A stretch of DNA of 34,780 bases from NCBI GenBank assembly GCA_902461025.1, contig CABPWC010000006.1, forward strand, positions 1 to 34,780, in the 5' to 3' direction. Shown one piece after another: positions 23,858 to 31,653 of the stretch. Below the pieces are notes generated by a model. The model did no database searches. It was not told the DNA's origin and saw only the letters and a program-made list of their open reading frames with translations. This stretch comes from an uncultured Streptococcus sp. Its GTDB lineage: Bacteria > Bacillota > Bacilli > Lactobacillales > Streptococcaceae. Made by a program: the position numbers and the translations under genes. The stretch's first letter is position 1; each line of letters begins with the position of its first letter.

Positions 23858-24526
23858 TTATTCTTCAGTTCCAAGGAAGTTTTTAGCAACAAGAGCTGCA
23901 AGAACTCCACCAACGATTGGTGCAAGGATGAAAATCCAAACTTGTTGAAGAGCTGCGCCACCTACCAATACAGCAGGAGCCAAGCTACGAGCTGGGTTTA
24001 CTGAAAGACCAGTAATATTCAATCCAACAAGGATCAAAGCTGTCAATGACAAACCGATTACCAAACCAGCGATTGCGCCATTACCTTTGCTTGCTGATGT
24101 TACAGTCATGATCACCAAAACAAACAAGAATGTTGCAATTGTTTCAAACAAGAAACCACCAAAGACAGTTACTCCGTTTGCCAAGGCATTTTCACCAAGA
24201 CTTGCAGTTGACATACCTGAATTCGCTAAGAGGAAGAATACAGAAGCAGATGCAAGGAAAGCACCAACTACTTGACCAAGGATGTAGTTTACAAGCTCTG
24301 AAGATGACAAACGTTTGTTCACAAACATAGCGATAGAAACAGCCGGGTTTAAGTGAGCACCTGAAACAGTTCCGATTGAGAAGGCTGCGACTACGATTGC
24401 TAAACCAAAAGCAAGAGCAATCCCAAGGTGGCCAAGTCCTTCAACACCATTTCCAAAAACAACAGCTCCTGTTCCGATGAACACAAGCATAAAAGTACCG
24501 ATTAATTCAGCAACAAATTTTTTCAT
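23858..24526 (-). CDS. Aquaporin family channel (MIP)
   Basis: Major intrinsic protein, 222 residues with six membrane segments and two NPA half-helices: HLNPAVS (Asn60-Pro61-Ala62) and SVNPARS (Asn177-Pro178-Ala179-Arg180). The Arg after the second NPA is the selectivity-filter arginine. The short loops and lack of the glycerol-facilitator insertion favour the water/peroxide-type aquaporin subgroup. Mitis-group streptococci make much hydrogen peroxide, and aquaporins moving peroxide have been reported for them; with trxA next door a peroxide role is a fair inference. Specificity is not proven by sequence. Confidence 0.92.
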   Translation of the reverse strand: MKKFVAELIGTFMLVFIGTGAVVFGNGVEGLGHLGIALAFGLAIVVAAFSIGTVSGAHLNPAVSIAMFVNKRLSSSELVNYILGQVVGAFLASASVFFLLANSGMSTASLGENALANGVTVFGGFLFETIATFLFVLVIMTVTSASKGNGAIAGLVIGLSLTALILVGLNITGLSVNPARSLAPAVLVGGAALQQVWIFILAPIVGGVLAALVAKNFLGTEE

Positions 24527-24555
24527 GATAAGTCTCCTTTTTCAAACTATGTATT

Positions 24556-24584
24556 AGTCTATCAGAAGAAGGAAAGGGTTTCAA
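24556..24584 (-). promoter_or_regulatory. Aquaporin gene promoter
   Basis: TTGAAA (24579-24584), 17-bp spacer and TAGACT (24556-24561), 29 bp before the start codon; AAAGGAG serves as ribosome site. Confidence 0.7.
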
Positions 24585-24644
24585 GAAATGTGCTTGGAAA
24601 ATATACCAGGAGATAAAGCCAAGTTTTTAGGGAGGTTGTTTACA

Positions 24645-24671
24645 TAAAAAAAGCCATCCGAAGATGGCTTG
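24645..24671 (-). terminator. Terminator after rsmE
   Basis: On the minus strand AAGCCATC-TTCG-GATGGCTT followed by a run of T: a perfect 8-bp stem with a UUCG tetraloop, about 45 bp after the rsmE stop. Confidence 0.88.
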
Positions 24672-24715
24672 AGATAAGGCTTTTACAAATATTAATAAGC
24701 ACCCATTTTCTTTTC

Positions 24716-25459
24716 TTATTTCTGCAACTCAAGCAAAACACTGATGGCTGATAAGGCATAAAGCGGTGCTGTTTCTGCTCGTAGGATGCGAGGGCCAAGT
24801 CCTGCAAGGACTGCTCCTTTGGCTGTAAAACTGTCAATTTCTGCAGGTGAGAGACCACCTTCTGGCCCAAAGATAAAGAGCAATTTAGCCCCTTTTTCAA
24901 GACTAGTAATAGCTTGGATAAGGGCAGCTGATTCTCCTTCTTTTGCTGACTCTTCATAGGCTACCACAATAGAGTCAAACTGGTCCAGTTGTGCTAGAAA
25001 GTCTGATTTTTTCTCAAAAAGGGTAATGTTTGGTACTAGATTCCGCTTGCTTTGCTCAGCTGCACCGAGAGCGATTTTTTCTAGTTTCTCGGCCTTTTTC
25101 CCCAATTTTTTGCTGTCCCACTTGGCAACGGACCAGTCTGCAGGGAAGGCCCAGATCTGACTAGCTCCGAGTTCTGTTACTTTCTGAGTGATGAACTCCA
25201 GCTTGTCTCCTTTTGGAAAGCCCGATGCGATGGTCACTTGGACTGGCAGTTCCACATTGTCAGCTAATTCCTCAACCAGCTCCAATTGACGCGCCTCCAC
25301 ATTGACCACGCGCGCCAAACGCTTGATGCCATCATCAAAGACCAAGGTTACCTGGTCATCTTCTTTCAGGCGCATGACCTGAAACATGTGCTTGCTGGTC
25401 TCCTTGTCCTCGATAGTGACAGGTGAGATTGCATTACCCTTGACAAAATACTGTTGCAT
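24716..25459 (-). CDS. rsmE: 16S rRNA m3U1498 methyltransferase RsmE
   Basis: SPOUT-family methyltransferase, 247 residues from ATG 25459 (GGAGG upstream). Seen: an N-terminal PUA-like part (MQQYFVKGNAI, HMFQVMRLKEDDQVTLVFDDG) and the knotted SAM-binding end with LLFIFGPEGGLSPAEID and LGPRILRAETAPLYALSAI. It begins 1 bp after the prmA stop, so the two are coupled. The pair prmA-rsmE, both ribosome modification enzymes, is conserved in Firmicutes. Confidence 0.96.
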   Translation of the reverse strand: MQQYFVKGNAISPVTIEDKETSKHMFQVMRLKEDDQVTLVFDDGIKRLARVVNVEARQLELVEELADNVELPVQVTIASGFPKGDKLEFITQKVTELGASQIWAFPADWSVAKWDSKKLGKKAEKLEKIALGAAEQSKRNLVPNITLFEKKSDFLAQLDQFDSIVVAYEESAKEGESAALIQAITSLEKGAKLLFIFGPEGGLSPAEIDSFTAKGAVLAGLGPRILRAETAPLYALSAISVLLELQK

Positions 25460-25460
25460 G

Positions 25461-26411
25461 CTAGCCTCCAATCACACCGGAAACATCCTTGGTTTTCTTA
25501 AAGACACAGGCATTCCATTCCCCTTGGATCATGTGGGTTTCAAGGCAAAATCCAGCTGCTTCTGCTGACTCACGCACCATCTCCCACTTGTCCTTGATAA
25601 TGCCACTCATGATGAGATAGCCTTCATCCTTGACCAAGCGATAAGCATCATCCGTCAGATGAATGAGTATATCCGCCAAGATGTTGGCCACGATGATATC
25701 TGCTTCAATCTCAACACCTTTAAGCAAATCACCTGGTGATACATGGATATTTTCCATGCCAGGATTGAGCTCAATATTTTCCTGAGCGACTCGAACCGCT
25801 ACATCATCTAGGTCATAGGCAAAGATTTCCTTGGCACCCAGAAGAGAGCTAGCAATAGAAAGGACGCCTGATCCAGTTCCCACATCTAGCACTGTTTCAC
25901 CACCACGAAGAACCTGCTCTAAGGCAAAGAGGCTCATCTTGGTTGTTGGGTGGGTCCCAGTTCCAAAGGCCATACCAGGATCCAGCTTGATAATCTTTTC
26001 TCCTGACGTCGCCTCATAGTCTGTCCATGATGGCACGATGGTCAAGTCATGGGTAATGCGAGCAGGTTCATAGTATTTCTTCCAGTTGTCCGCCCAATCT
26101 TCCTCAGCCAAGGCAGTCGTTCCCATCTTGACCTCTCCTAGATCCATAAAGTCTGTCAATTCTGCTAAACGAGCCTGCAAATCCGCTTCAACCGCTACCA
26201 CATCAACCGTTTCGGGATAGTAAGCTGTCACCACGATTTCTTCTTGTTGCTCCACCTCAGGGAAAATCTCACCGAAGCGGTCCACATTTCCAACATAGTC
26301 CATGCTATCTTCAATTGCTACCCCTTGGGCACCTAACTCAATCAAGAGATTGGAAACTAACTCCTCTCCCTCACGCTTGACTGTAACTTTTAACTCTTGC
26401 CATGTTTCCAT
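25461..26411 (-). CDS. prmA: Ribosomal protein L11 methyltransferase PrmA
   Basis: Methylates ribosomal protein L11 using SAM. It is 316 residues. Seen: an N-terminal substrate-recognition domain (1-90), linker DNWKKYYEPARI (108-119), DPGMAFGTGTHPTTKMSL (144-161), SAM motif I VLDVGTGSGVLSIA (174-187) and the post-motif IIVANILADILI. The start lies within the last codons of the upstream membrane-protein gene (22-bp overlap), and its ribosome site is weak (AAGG about 10 bases upstream), so translational coupling is likely. Confidence 0.96.
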   Translation of the reverse strand: METWQELKVTVKREGEELVSNLLIELGAQGVAIEDSMDYVGNVDRFGEIFPEVEQQEEIVVTAYYPETVDVVAVEADLQARLAELTDFMDLGEVKMGTTALAEEDWADNWKKYYEPARITHDLTIVPSWTDYEATSGEKIIKLDPGMAFGTGTHPTTKMSLFALEQVLRGGETVLDVGTGSGVLSIASSLLGAKEIFAYDLDDVAVRVAQENIELNPGMENIHVSPGDLLKGVEIEADIIVANILADILIHLTDDAYRLVKDEGYLIMSGIIKDKWEMVRESAEAAGFCLETHMIQGEWNACVFKKTKDVSGVIGG

Positions 26412-26791
26412 TTTGTATTTTCCTTATTCTTCTTAAATTCTTCAATCACATCTGTATAGTGTTCTTTCATTGCGCTATGAATCTGCTGTTTAAAAATACC
26501 AAACATAAGATAATAAACAAATAGAACAATTCCTGCAAGCAGTAGCAAAAATAAAAAATGTACTGAAAGAGGCAGTACGAGACCTTCACCACTCAGTAAG
26601 GGTAAAACAAGCATTAATCCCCAAATAACAGCCATAGAGATCCCAGCTACTTTCGTACCACTTTCTCTCTGCTTCTTTAGCTTTAAATATTCCATATAAA
26701 TAAATGCAGCTTCTTCCCTAGAGTATTGTCCAGTTTTTAGTTTGCGTTTAACTTCCTTGTTTAACGTCGTTGTTGCAATTGCAAAAATCAT
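26390..26791 (-). CDS. Hypothetical membrane protein (two TM segments)
   Basis: 133 residues; I do not recognise a family. The N-terminal half is basic and helical (TTLNKEVKRKLKTGQYSREE), then come two hydrophobic segments (about 48-66 and 73-95), then a charged C-terminus (KEHYTDVIEEFKKNKENTK). It overlaps the NUDIX gene upstream by 4 bp and prmA downstream by 22 bp, so it belongs to this operon and is very probably translated. Function unknown. Confidence 0.75.
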   Translation of the reverse strand: MIFAIATTTLNKEVKRKLKTGQYSREEAAFIYMEYLKLKKQRESGTKVAGISMAVIWGLMLVLPLLSGEGLVLPLSVHFLFLLLLAGIVLFVYYLMFGIFKQQIHSAMKEHYTDVIEEFKKNKENTKWKHGKS

Positions 26792-27216
26792 TTTACTTCC
26801 TCCAAATATTCCCTCAATCTACCCTGCAACTGTGGCACAGCCTGTTTAGAATCTAAAAATTCCTCAATGCTCATCAGTTTGTAAGCTTGCCCTTCATCTC
26901 CAAAGGTGATACTGTCAAACTGATCCTGACTTAACTGACCGACCATAAATACTGACTGTCTGCCTTCATAGAGCATGCTGGGATAAATCTTGCTCCAGAG
27001 CAAACAATCTTCATTTAAATGAATTCCCAGTTCTTCATAAACTTCACGCGCTGCGCACTCGAAAGGACTTTCGTCCCCTTCACGACCACCACCCGGCAAC
27101 TCCCACATATTGGGCCAAGGGATATTTTCCTTGTCATCACGCAAGATGGTCAGTAGCTTATCTTCGCAAAATAGAGCAATTTTGCAGCCTGTGAAATCAG
27201 TAAGTTCTATTTCCAT
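26788..27216 (-). CDS. NUDIX hydrolase
   Basis: 142 residues. A full Nudix box is visible: G-x5-E-x7-REVYEELGI, within GGREGDESPFECAAREVYEE (42-61 region), with the preceding WPNMWELPGG typical of MutT/DNA-repair-like members. It hydrolyses nucleoside diphosphates linked to another moiety; the substrate cannot be told. It lies 9 bp downstream of the DUF3013 gene and overlaps the next ORF by ATGA. Confidence 0.93.
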   Translation of the reverse strand: MEIELTDFTGCKIALFCEDKLLTILRDDKENIPWPNMWELPGGGREGDESPFECAAREVYEELGIHLNEDCLLWSKIYPSMLYEGRQSVFMVGQLSQDQFDSITFGDEGQAYKLMSIEEFLDSKQAVPQLQGRLREYLEEVK

Positions 27217-27225
27217 GCTAGACTC

Positions 27226-27696
27226 CTAATACCTCGGATAAGGGTAAAATTCTCCTTCTTCCAAGCCGACTTTCCCTTCTTCAAAGACTTCTTGGTTCCA
27301 TTCCATGACGAATTCTTCTGCTTCTGGGTCTTCCAAAAAGTCCATGAGGGCATCCAGCCCAACCTCGGCAGTATCTTTGAGGAAAAGGGCAAAATAAGCT
27401 AAAAACTCACGAGAAAATCCTTTTTTAGGCAGGTAAGGGATGACTGTTAAATAGTCTTCTGCGTTAACCGTTGACTTGGTCGGATTGTAAAAAAGGACCG
27501 CTTCTTCAAAAAGGATATCATCTGACGAAACCTCTCCATCCTCATCCAGCATCTCCACTCCTGCAGCATTTTGTGCCTCTAATAGAAAACTTACTTCAAC
27601 AGCATGATTGCGCTTGTCCCAGCTAATCTCATAGTCAAAGGGAAAGTTCTTGTCCAACTCTTCTTGTAAAACGTCTAAAAATCCATATGTTGCCAT
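27226..27696 (-). CDS. DUF3013 family protein
   Basis: 156 residues, strongly acidic, with no membrane segment. The family is conserved in streptococci and lactococci with no known function. It begins MATYGFLDVLQEELDKNFPFDY and ends EEGEFYPYPRY. First gene of the operon running through NUDIX, prmA and rsmE, and divergent from rarA. The ribosome site AAAGAGG precedes the ATG. No clear consensus promoter was found between it and rarA on this strand. Confidence 0.87.
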   Translation of the reverse strand: MATYGFLDVLQEELDKNFPFDYEISWDKRNHAVEVSFLLEAQNAAGVEMLDEDGEVSSDDILFEEAVLFYNPTKSTVNAEDYLTVIPYLPKKGFSREFLAYFALFLKDTAEVGLDALMDFLEDPEAEEFVMEWNQEVFEEGKVGLEEGEFYPYPRY

Positions 27697-27746
27697 TTTG
27701 TCCTCTTTCTATACGACTCTTCAATCGCCCCGAATACTCGGAAATA

Positions 27747-27755
27747 TGCTAAAAT
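27747..27755 (+). promoter_or_regulatory. rarA promoter (extended -10)
   Basis: TGCTAAAAT, 57 bp upstream of the rarA start, with no good -35. A small palindrome (CCGA-ATAC-TCGG) lies just upstream. Confidence 0.5.
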
Positions 27756-27811
27756 AGATACTACCATATTACCACATTAGTATCAGAAAATCCATGTTAG
27801 AAAGGACTGCT

Positions 27812-29083
27812 ATGCCAGACAATCTCGCGCTTCGTATGCGCCCCAAAACCATCGACCAGGTCATCGGTCAGGAGCATCTAGTTGGACCTGGCAAGATTAT
27901 CCGCCGTATGGTGGAAGCCAATCGCCTATCCTCTATGATCCTCTACGGACCTCCAGGCATCGGAAAAACCAGTATCGCTTCAGCCATCGCTGGAACGACC
28001 AAGTATGCTTTTCGGACCTTCAATGCCACAGTTGATAGTAAAAAACGCCTCCAAGAAATCGCTGAGGAAGCTAAATTCTCAGGTGGCCTTGTACTGCTAC
28101 TAGACGAGATTCATCGTCTTGACAAGACTAAACAAGACTTCCTCCTTCCTCTCTTGGAAAGTGGTCTAGTCATCATGATCGGGGCGACAACTGAAAATCC
28201 TTTCTTTTCTGTCACTCCAGCCATCCGTAGCCGTGTTCAGATTTTTGAATTAGAACCCTTATCCAATCAAGATGTTAAAGAGGCCGTTCAAATCGCCCTG
28301 ACTGACCCTGAAAGAGGTTTTGATTTCCCTGTTGAGTTAGATGATGATGCCCTTGATTTTATCGCAACATCTACCAATGGAGATCTCCGTTCTGCCTTCA
28401 ATTCGCTTGATTTGGCAGTTCTCTCCACCCCAGAAAATGATGACGGTGTCCGTCACATCACGCTCGACATCATGGAAAATAGTCTTCAGAGAAGCTACAT
28501 CACTATGGACAAGGATGGAGACGGTCACTATGATGTTCTATCTGCCCTGCAAAAATCCATCCGTGGATCCGATGTCGATGCTAGTCTCCACTATGCTGCT
28601 CGCTTGATAGAAGCCGGTGACCTTCCTAGCCTAGCTCGTCGTTTGACTGTGATTGCTTATGAAGATATTGGCTTAGCTAATCCAGAAGCGCAAATCCATA
28701 CCGTAACTGCTTTGGATGCTGCGCAAAGAATCGGCTTCCCAGAGGCTCGTATCCTCATTGCCAATGTCGTCATTGATCTGGCACTTTCACCTAAGTCTAA
28801 CTCAGCCTACGTGGCTATAGATAAGGCCTTGTCTGACCTTAAAACATCGGGGCATCTGCCGATTCCACGTCACTTGCGAGATGGACATTATAGCGGCAGC
28901 AAGGAATTAGGTAACGCCCAAAATTATCTCTATCCACATAATTATCCTGGTCACTGGGTCAAGCAAGAATACCTACCAGAAAAAATCCGTGACCATCACT
29001 ACTTTTCTCCGGAAGATAGTGGAAAATACGAACGGGCCCTGGCTCAACGCAAGGAAACCATTGATAAATTACGAAACTCGTGA
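27812..29083 (+). CDS. rarA: Replication-associated recombination protein RarA (MgsA)
   Basis: AAA+ ATPase acting at stalled replication forks, related to clamp loaders. It is 423 residues from ATG 27812 (AAAGGA upstream, family N-terminus MPDNLALRMRPKTIDQVIGQ). Seen: Walker A GPPGIGKT (46-53), Walker B LLLDEIHR (95-102), sensor 1 GATTENPFF, and C-terminal tetramerisation parts AYEDIGLANP and HLPIPRHLRDGHY. The linkage rarA-6S RNA occurs in other Firmicutes as well. Confidence 0.96.
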   Translation: MPDNLALRMRPKTIDQVIGQEHLVGPGKIIRRMVEANRLSSMILYGPPGIGKTSIASAIAGTTKYAFRTFNATVDSKKRLQEIAEEAKFSGGLVLLLDEIHRLDKTKQDFLLPLLESGLVIMIGATTENPFFSVTPAIRSRVQIFELEPLSNQDVKEAVQIALTDPERGFDFPVELDDDALDFIATSTNGDLRSAFNSLDLAVLSTPENDDGVRHITLDIMENSLQRSYITMDKDGDGHYDVLSALQKSIRGSDVDASLHYAARLIEAGDLPSLARRLTVIAYEDIGLANPEAQIHTVTALDAAQRIGFPEARILIANVVIDLALSPKSNSAYVAIDKALSDLKTSGHLPIPRHLRDGHYSGSKELGNAQNYLYPHNYPGHWVKQEYLPEKIRDHHYFSPEDSGKYERALAQRKETIDKLRNS

Positions 29084-29111
29084 AATCCTTTTCAAAAATT
29101 ATAATTTCCCC

Positions 29112-29144
29112 TTGATTTTTTTTGAAAAAGTGGTATCATATAAT
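29112..29144 (+). promoter_or_regulatory. Probable 6S RNA promoter
   Basis: TATAAT at 29139-29144 places the start near 29150. The -35 is unclear: TTGATT (29112-29117) leaves a 21-bp spacer, and the 17-bp position is only T-rich. Confidence 0.5.
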
Positions 29145-29149
29145 CATAG

Positions 29150-29340
29150 AAACGCTGTGGTGTACGACTTCACATTTAAGTGTTGACCGACTATTTTTTG
29201 TATTATTAGGGAAACAAAAGTCTTCTAACAGCATGTAGGCCGTCTCACACGGAAACAGCTTCAGTTAGAGCGAGTTGCCCACCTGCTTAATTGCGCGGGT
29301 TCAATACAAACCGTGAAGTTTCGGCACCAATACAGCTTTT
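29150..29340 (+). ncRNA. ssrS: 6S RNA
   Basis: RNA that mimics an open promoter and binds sigma-A RNA polymerase. About 190 nt forming a single rod: GCTGT (29154) pairs with ACAGC (29332), the next GGTGT with GCACC, ACTTCAC with GTGAAGT, then TTTGTATT with AATACAAA, then TCTAAC with GTTAGA, and a terminal CCGT/ACGG hairpin, with unpaired central bulges between as the family requires. The 3' closing stem is followed by TTTTT. Position right after rarA matches the Firmicute pattern. The tRNA-Lys gene starts about 6 bp later. Confidence 0.85.
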
Positions 29341-29345
29341 TATTT

Positions 29346-29418
29346 GCCTCCTTAGCTCAGTTGGTAGAGCAGTAGACTCTTAATCTATGGGTCGCAGGTT
29401 CGAGCCCTGCAGGGGGCA
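29346..29418 (+). tRNA. tRNA-Lys (anticodon CTT)
   Basis: 73 nt, all four stems fully paired: acceptor GCCTCCT/AGGGGGC (one G-U), D-stem GCTC/GAGC, anticodon stem GTAGA/TCTAT with loop CTCTTAA (anticodon CTT at 34-36), T-stem GCAGG/CCTGC. Discriminator A; CCA not encoded. No separate promoter fits between it and 6S RNA, so it probably comes from read-through of the 6S transcript. This tRNA gene is a known target site for integrative elements in streptococci. Confidence 0.95.
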
Positions 29419-29433
29419 TCTAAATCAACAGGA

Positions 29434-29460
29434 AAAAGCCTTGATTTACAAGGCTTTTTT
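29434..29460 (+). terminator. Terminator after tRNA-Lys
   Basis: AAAGCCTTG and CAAGGCTTT with a 5-nt loop and a T-run. A close copy follows the decayed tRNA at 30434. Confidence 0.9.
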
Positions 29461-29696
29461 GCTTGTCTGTAACTGATTTGCCCCATCATTTGCCCCACTT
29501 TTAAATCTATCTTTTCTTTTTGAATCAAATTACATCTTAACAAATAGTGTAAAGCCAGTTACTTTTGCTTTGATGCCATACAATATTTTCATGTAGAGAA
29601 GACAAATTTTATCTTCTCTTTTTATTTTCAAAATAATAAAAACTGATTTTCTTTTCATGAATCAGACTGAAACTTCCAAATTTTCCATTTAGTTTA
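29461..29696. other. Gene-free spacer with possible integrase remnant
   Basis: No intact gene. ATTTGCCCCA occurs twice 12 bp apart (29476 and 29488). Read on the minus strand in one frame this gives SGANDGANQLQTSKKA ending in a stop inside the tRNA terminator, reminiscent of the C-terminal ends of streptococcal phage-type integrases; an upstream in-frame stop makes it a fragment at best. A hairpin AGAGAAGA/TCTTCTCT with a T-run lies at 29595-29625. Confidence 0.35.
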
Positions 29697-29725
29697 TTGA
29701 TATTTCCTCTAAAAAGGTGTATAAT
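29697..29725 (+). promoter_or_regulatory. Promoter of the HdeD-like gene
   Basis: TTGATA (29697-29702), 17-bp spacer and TATAAT (29720-29725), 43 bp before the start codon. Confidence 0.8.
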
Positions 29726-29768
29726 ATTTTTACTATCAAACTATACTATATAACAGGATGGTCTTGAA

Positions 29769-30284
29769 ATGAAATTTTCTAATCGTTTATCGCTATTCCT
29801 TGCAGGAGTTATTTTTGTCCTTTTAGCACTCTTTCTATTTACAGACCCAGTAGCTAATCTTGTTGCTTACAGCTGGTGGATTGCATTTGGTTTACTGGTT
29901 GCTTCCATAGCAGCTATTTTAGGCTATTTCTCTGTACCAAAAGAGCTTCGCTCACCAGCTCATCTTTTCCAAGGGATTGTTAATCTTCTCTTAGCTCTTT
30001 ACCTCGTTGCCTATGGCTTTGTGACGCTGCCAGTTGTCATTCCAATTATTTTAGGGATTTGGTTAATTGTAGAAGCCATTATAGTTTTCTTTAAAGGCAA
30101 TCGTCTGGGATTGATTTTCCCTATTATTGGCAACCATATCATGTGGATAGCGTTGCTTGCATTTTTACTAGGTCTAGTGATTTTGTTCAATCCAGTAGCT
30201 ACAAGTGTCTTTGTCGTTTATGTCGTTGCCTTTGCATTTTTAATTGTTGGTTTCACCTATATCCTTGATGCCTTTCGTAAATAA
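29769..30284 (+). CDS. HdeD-like membrane protein (DUF308)
   Basis: 171 residues, six hydrophobic segments arranged as repeated DUF308 helical pairs (LFLAGVIFVLLALFLFTDPVAN; LFQGIVNLLLALYLVAYGF; WIALLAFLLGLVILFNPVA). HdeD is linked to acid resistance in enterobacteria; a role here is not established. The gene has its own promoter and terminator and lies alone between the intact and decayed copies of tRNA-Lys, suggesting that it may have arrived with, or been left by, a mobile segment. The ribosome site is moderate (CAGGATGG). Confidence 0.85.
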   Translation: MKFSNRLSLFLAGVIFVLLALFLFTDPVANLVAYSWWIAFGLLVASIAAILGYFSVPKELRSPAHLFQGIVNLLLALYLVAYGFVTLPVVIPIILGIWLIVEAIIVFFKGNRLGLIFPIIGNHIMWIALLAFLLGLVILFNPVATSVFVVYVVAFAFLIVGFTYILDAFRK

Positions 30285-30313
30285 TCTAGCTGCCATTTTG
30301 GGCATATTAAAAT

Positions 30314-30341
30314 AGCTGGGAAGTTACATTCTCAGCTTTTT
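30314..30341 (+). terminator. Terminator after the HdeD-like gene
   Basis: AGCTGGGAA pairs with TTCTCAGCT (one G-U) around a 6-nt loop, then TTTTT. Confidence 0.8.
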
Positions 30342-30346
30342 CTGTT

Positions 30347-30419
30347 GCCTCTTTAGCTAAGTTGGTAGAGCAGTAGACTCTTAATCTATGGGGCGCAGGT
30401 TCGAGCCCTTGTAGGGGCA
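30347..30419 (+). pseudogene. Decayed copy of tRNA-Lys(CTT)
   Basis: 73 nt, identical to the intact tRNA except at seven positions (6, 13, 47, 64-67). Anticodon arm and loop are unchanged. Two of five T-stem pairs (49-65, 50-64), the 7-66 acceptor pair and the 13-22 D-stem pair are lost, while 6-67 changed from C-G to U-A and still pairs. The following 28 bases and the terminator are also duplicated. It would be unlikely to fold as a working tRNA, though an automated caller might accept it. Confidence 0.8.
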
Positions 30420-30433
30420 TCTAAATCAACAGG

Positions 30434-30460
30434 AAAAAGCCTTGAAATCAAGGCTTTTTT
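30434..30460 (+). terminator. Duplicated terminator after the decayed tRNA
   Basis: AAAGCCTTG and CAAGGCTTT with a 4-nt loop, part of the same duplication as the tRNA copy. Confidence 0.8.
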
Positions 30461-30498
30461 ACGTCCAATAGCTTTTTGTAGCAAAGTATTTAAAAATA

Positions 30499-30533
30499 AA
30501 AGAGAAGAGAATCTCTCACTCTCTTCTCAGTAT
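30499..30533 (-). terminator. Terminator after the AI-2E-family gene
   Basis: GAGAAGAGA pairs with TCTCTTCTC; on the minus strand it is followed by TTTTATTTTT. About 25 bp after the stop codon. Confidence 0.75.
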
Positions 30534-30555
30534 ATCTTATTAAATTTAGTTTTTC

Positions 30556-31644
30556 TTAATCTACCTGATTTTCCTTTGCGACGACAAATTCTTTAACCAG
30601 TCGATAGATAACAGCAAATACGGGGGTAAAGAATATCATTCCAAGTAGTCCGAAAAGATTCCCTCCGATACTAGCAGCCGCAAGCGTGAAAAGGGCTGGT
30701 AAGCCAATAGATTGACCCACAACTTTGGGATAGATAAGATTTCCCTCAATCAGTTGTATGATTTGATAAAGAACAATAGAAAATAAGGCTTGACTTGGAC
30801 TTACTGTAAAGATAAAAATCGCTCCCAGAATACAAGCAATCATAGGACCAACATAAGGAATGAAAGACAGTACTCCTGCAAAGATACCTGTCATTACCCC
30901 ATAAGGTAGTCCAAACAGGCTGTAGCCAACTGCTATCATAACTCCTATGATGACTGCTTCAATCAGCTGACTCATCAAAAATTGATCATAAGTCTCTAGT
31001 GCTACTTGTCCGATGTATGTCAACCTTGTCACCACTTTCTCTGGAAATATAACTTTTAGAAGTCGACTCGTCATCGCTGCCAGATGTTCCTTACTGGATA
31101 AAAATGAAAAGGTAAAGACTATAATCAGAAAGGCATTCATCATACTTGAAAAAATATTTCCTATATTACTAGTCAGACCGGATAAGAAGGCTATCAAAGC
31201 TTGACTAATAGAGCTAGACTGTCCCTGAATTCCTGATACGATAGTTGACAGCGTGTCTTTGGTTACAAATTCCGAGCTATCTAGTAGTTTACCAAGTTGA
31301 GTCAGGACTGTTGAAAGGACTGTTCCCAGCTGACTAATAGTCTGAGCAAGGGTTGGAAGCACCAAAACCAAAAGACAGATCACGATTAAGATAAGAGATA
31401 GGAAAACAAGCGCCATAGCAATCGGACGACGCAACCCTGCCTTTACCTTCATTTTAACTAGGAATTCTTCAATTTTTTTCATGGGAACATTGAGCACAAA
31501 AGCAATAACAGCACCATAAATCAAGGTAGAAGTTACTTCAAAGAGAGATACTGCTCCTGATATAAAGCTTGATGCATTCAGAATTACAAGAGTAACCAGC
31601 CCTATAAAAAGTATTAACGGGGTGTATTTTTTTACTAAATTCAT
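30556..31644 (-). CDS. AI-2E family transporter (PerM/YdiK-like)
   Basis: 362-residue membrane protein with about eight hydrophobic segments and the AI-2E family pattern: an N-terminal helical pair, a cytoplasmic middle (KEHLAAMTSRLLKVIFPEKV), GLPYGVMTGIFAGVLSFIPYVGPMIACILGAI and IIQLIEGNLIYPKVVGQSIGLPAL. The family name comes from one E. coli member (TqsA); most members have no proven autoinducer role and some act as Na+/H+ antiporters. It lies 9 bp after the upstream 429-residue gene and shares its transcript. Confidence 0.9.
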   Translation of the reverse strand: MNLVKKYTPLILFIGLVTLVILNASSFISGAVSLFEVTSTLIYGAVIAFVLNVPMKKIEEFLVKMKVKAGLRRPIAMALVFLSLILIVICLLVLVLPTLAQTISQLGTVLSTVLTQLGKLLDSSEFVTKDTLSTIVSGIQGQSSSISQALIAFLSGLTSNIGNIFSSMMNAFLIIVFTFSFLSSKEHLAAMTSRLLKVIFPEKVVTRLTYIGQVALETYDQFLMSQLIEAVIIGVMIAVGYSLFGLPYGVMTGIFAGVLSFIPYVGPMIACILGAIFIFTVSPSQALFSIVLYQIIQLIEGNLIYPKVVGQSIGLPALFTLAAASIGGNLFGLLGMIFFTPVFAVIYRLVKEFVVAKENQVD

Positions 31645-31653
31645 AAATTCTCA

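Noticed and set aside
30347..30419. Second functional tRNA-Lys
   Set aside because: Two T-stem pairs, one acceptor pair and one D-stem pair are lost, so it is listed as a pseudogene, though expression cannot be ruled out.
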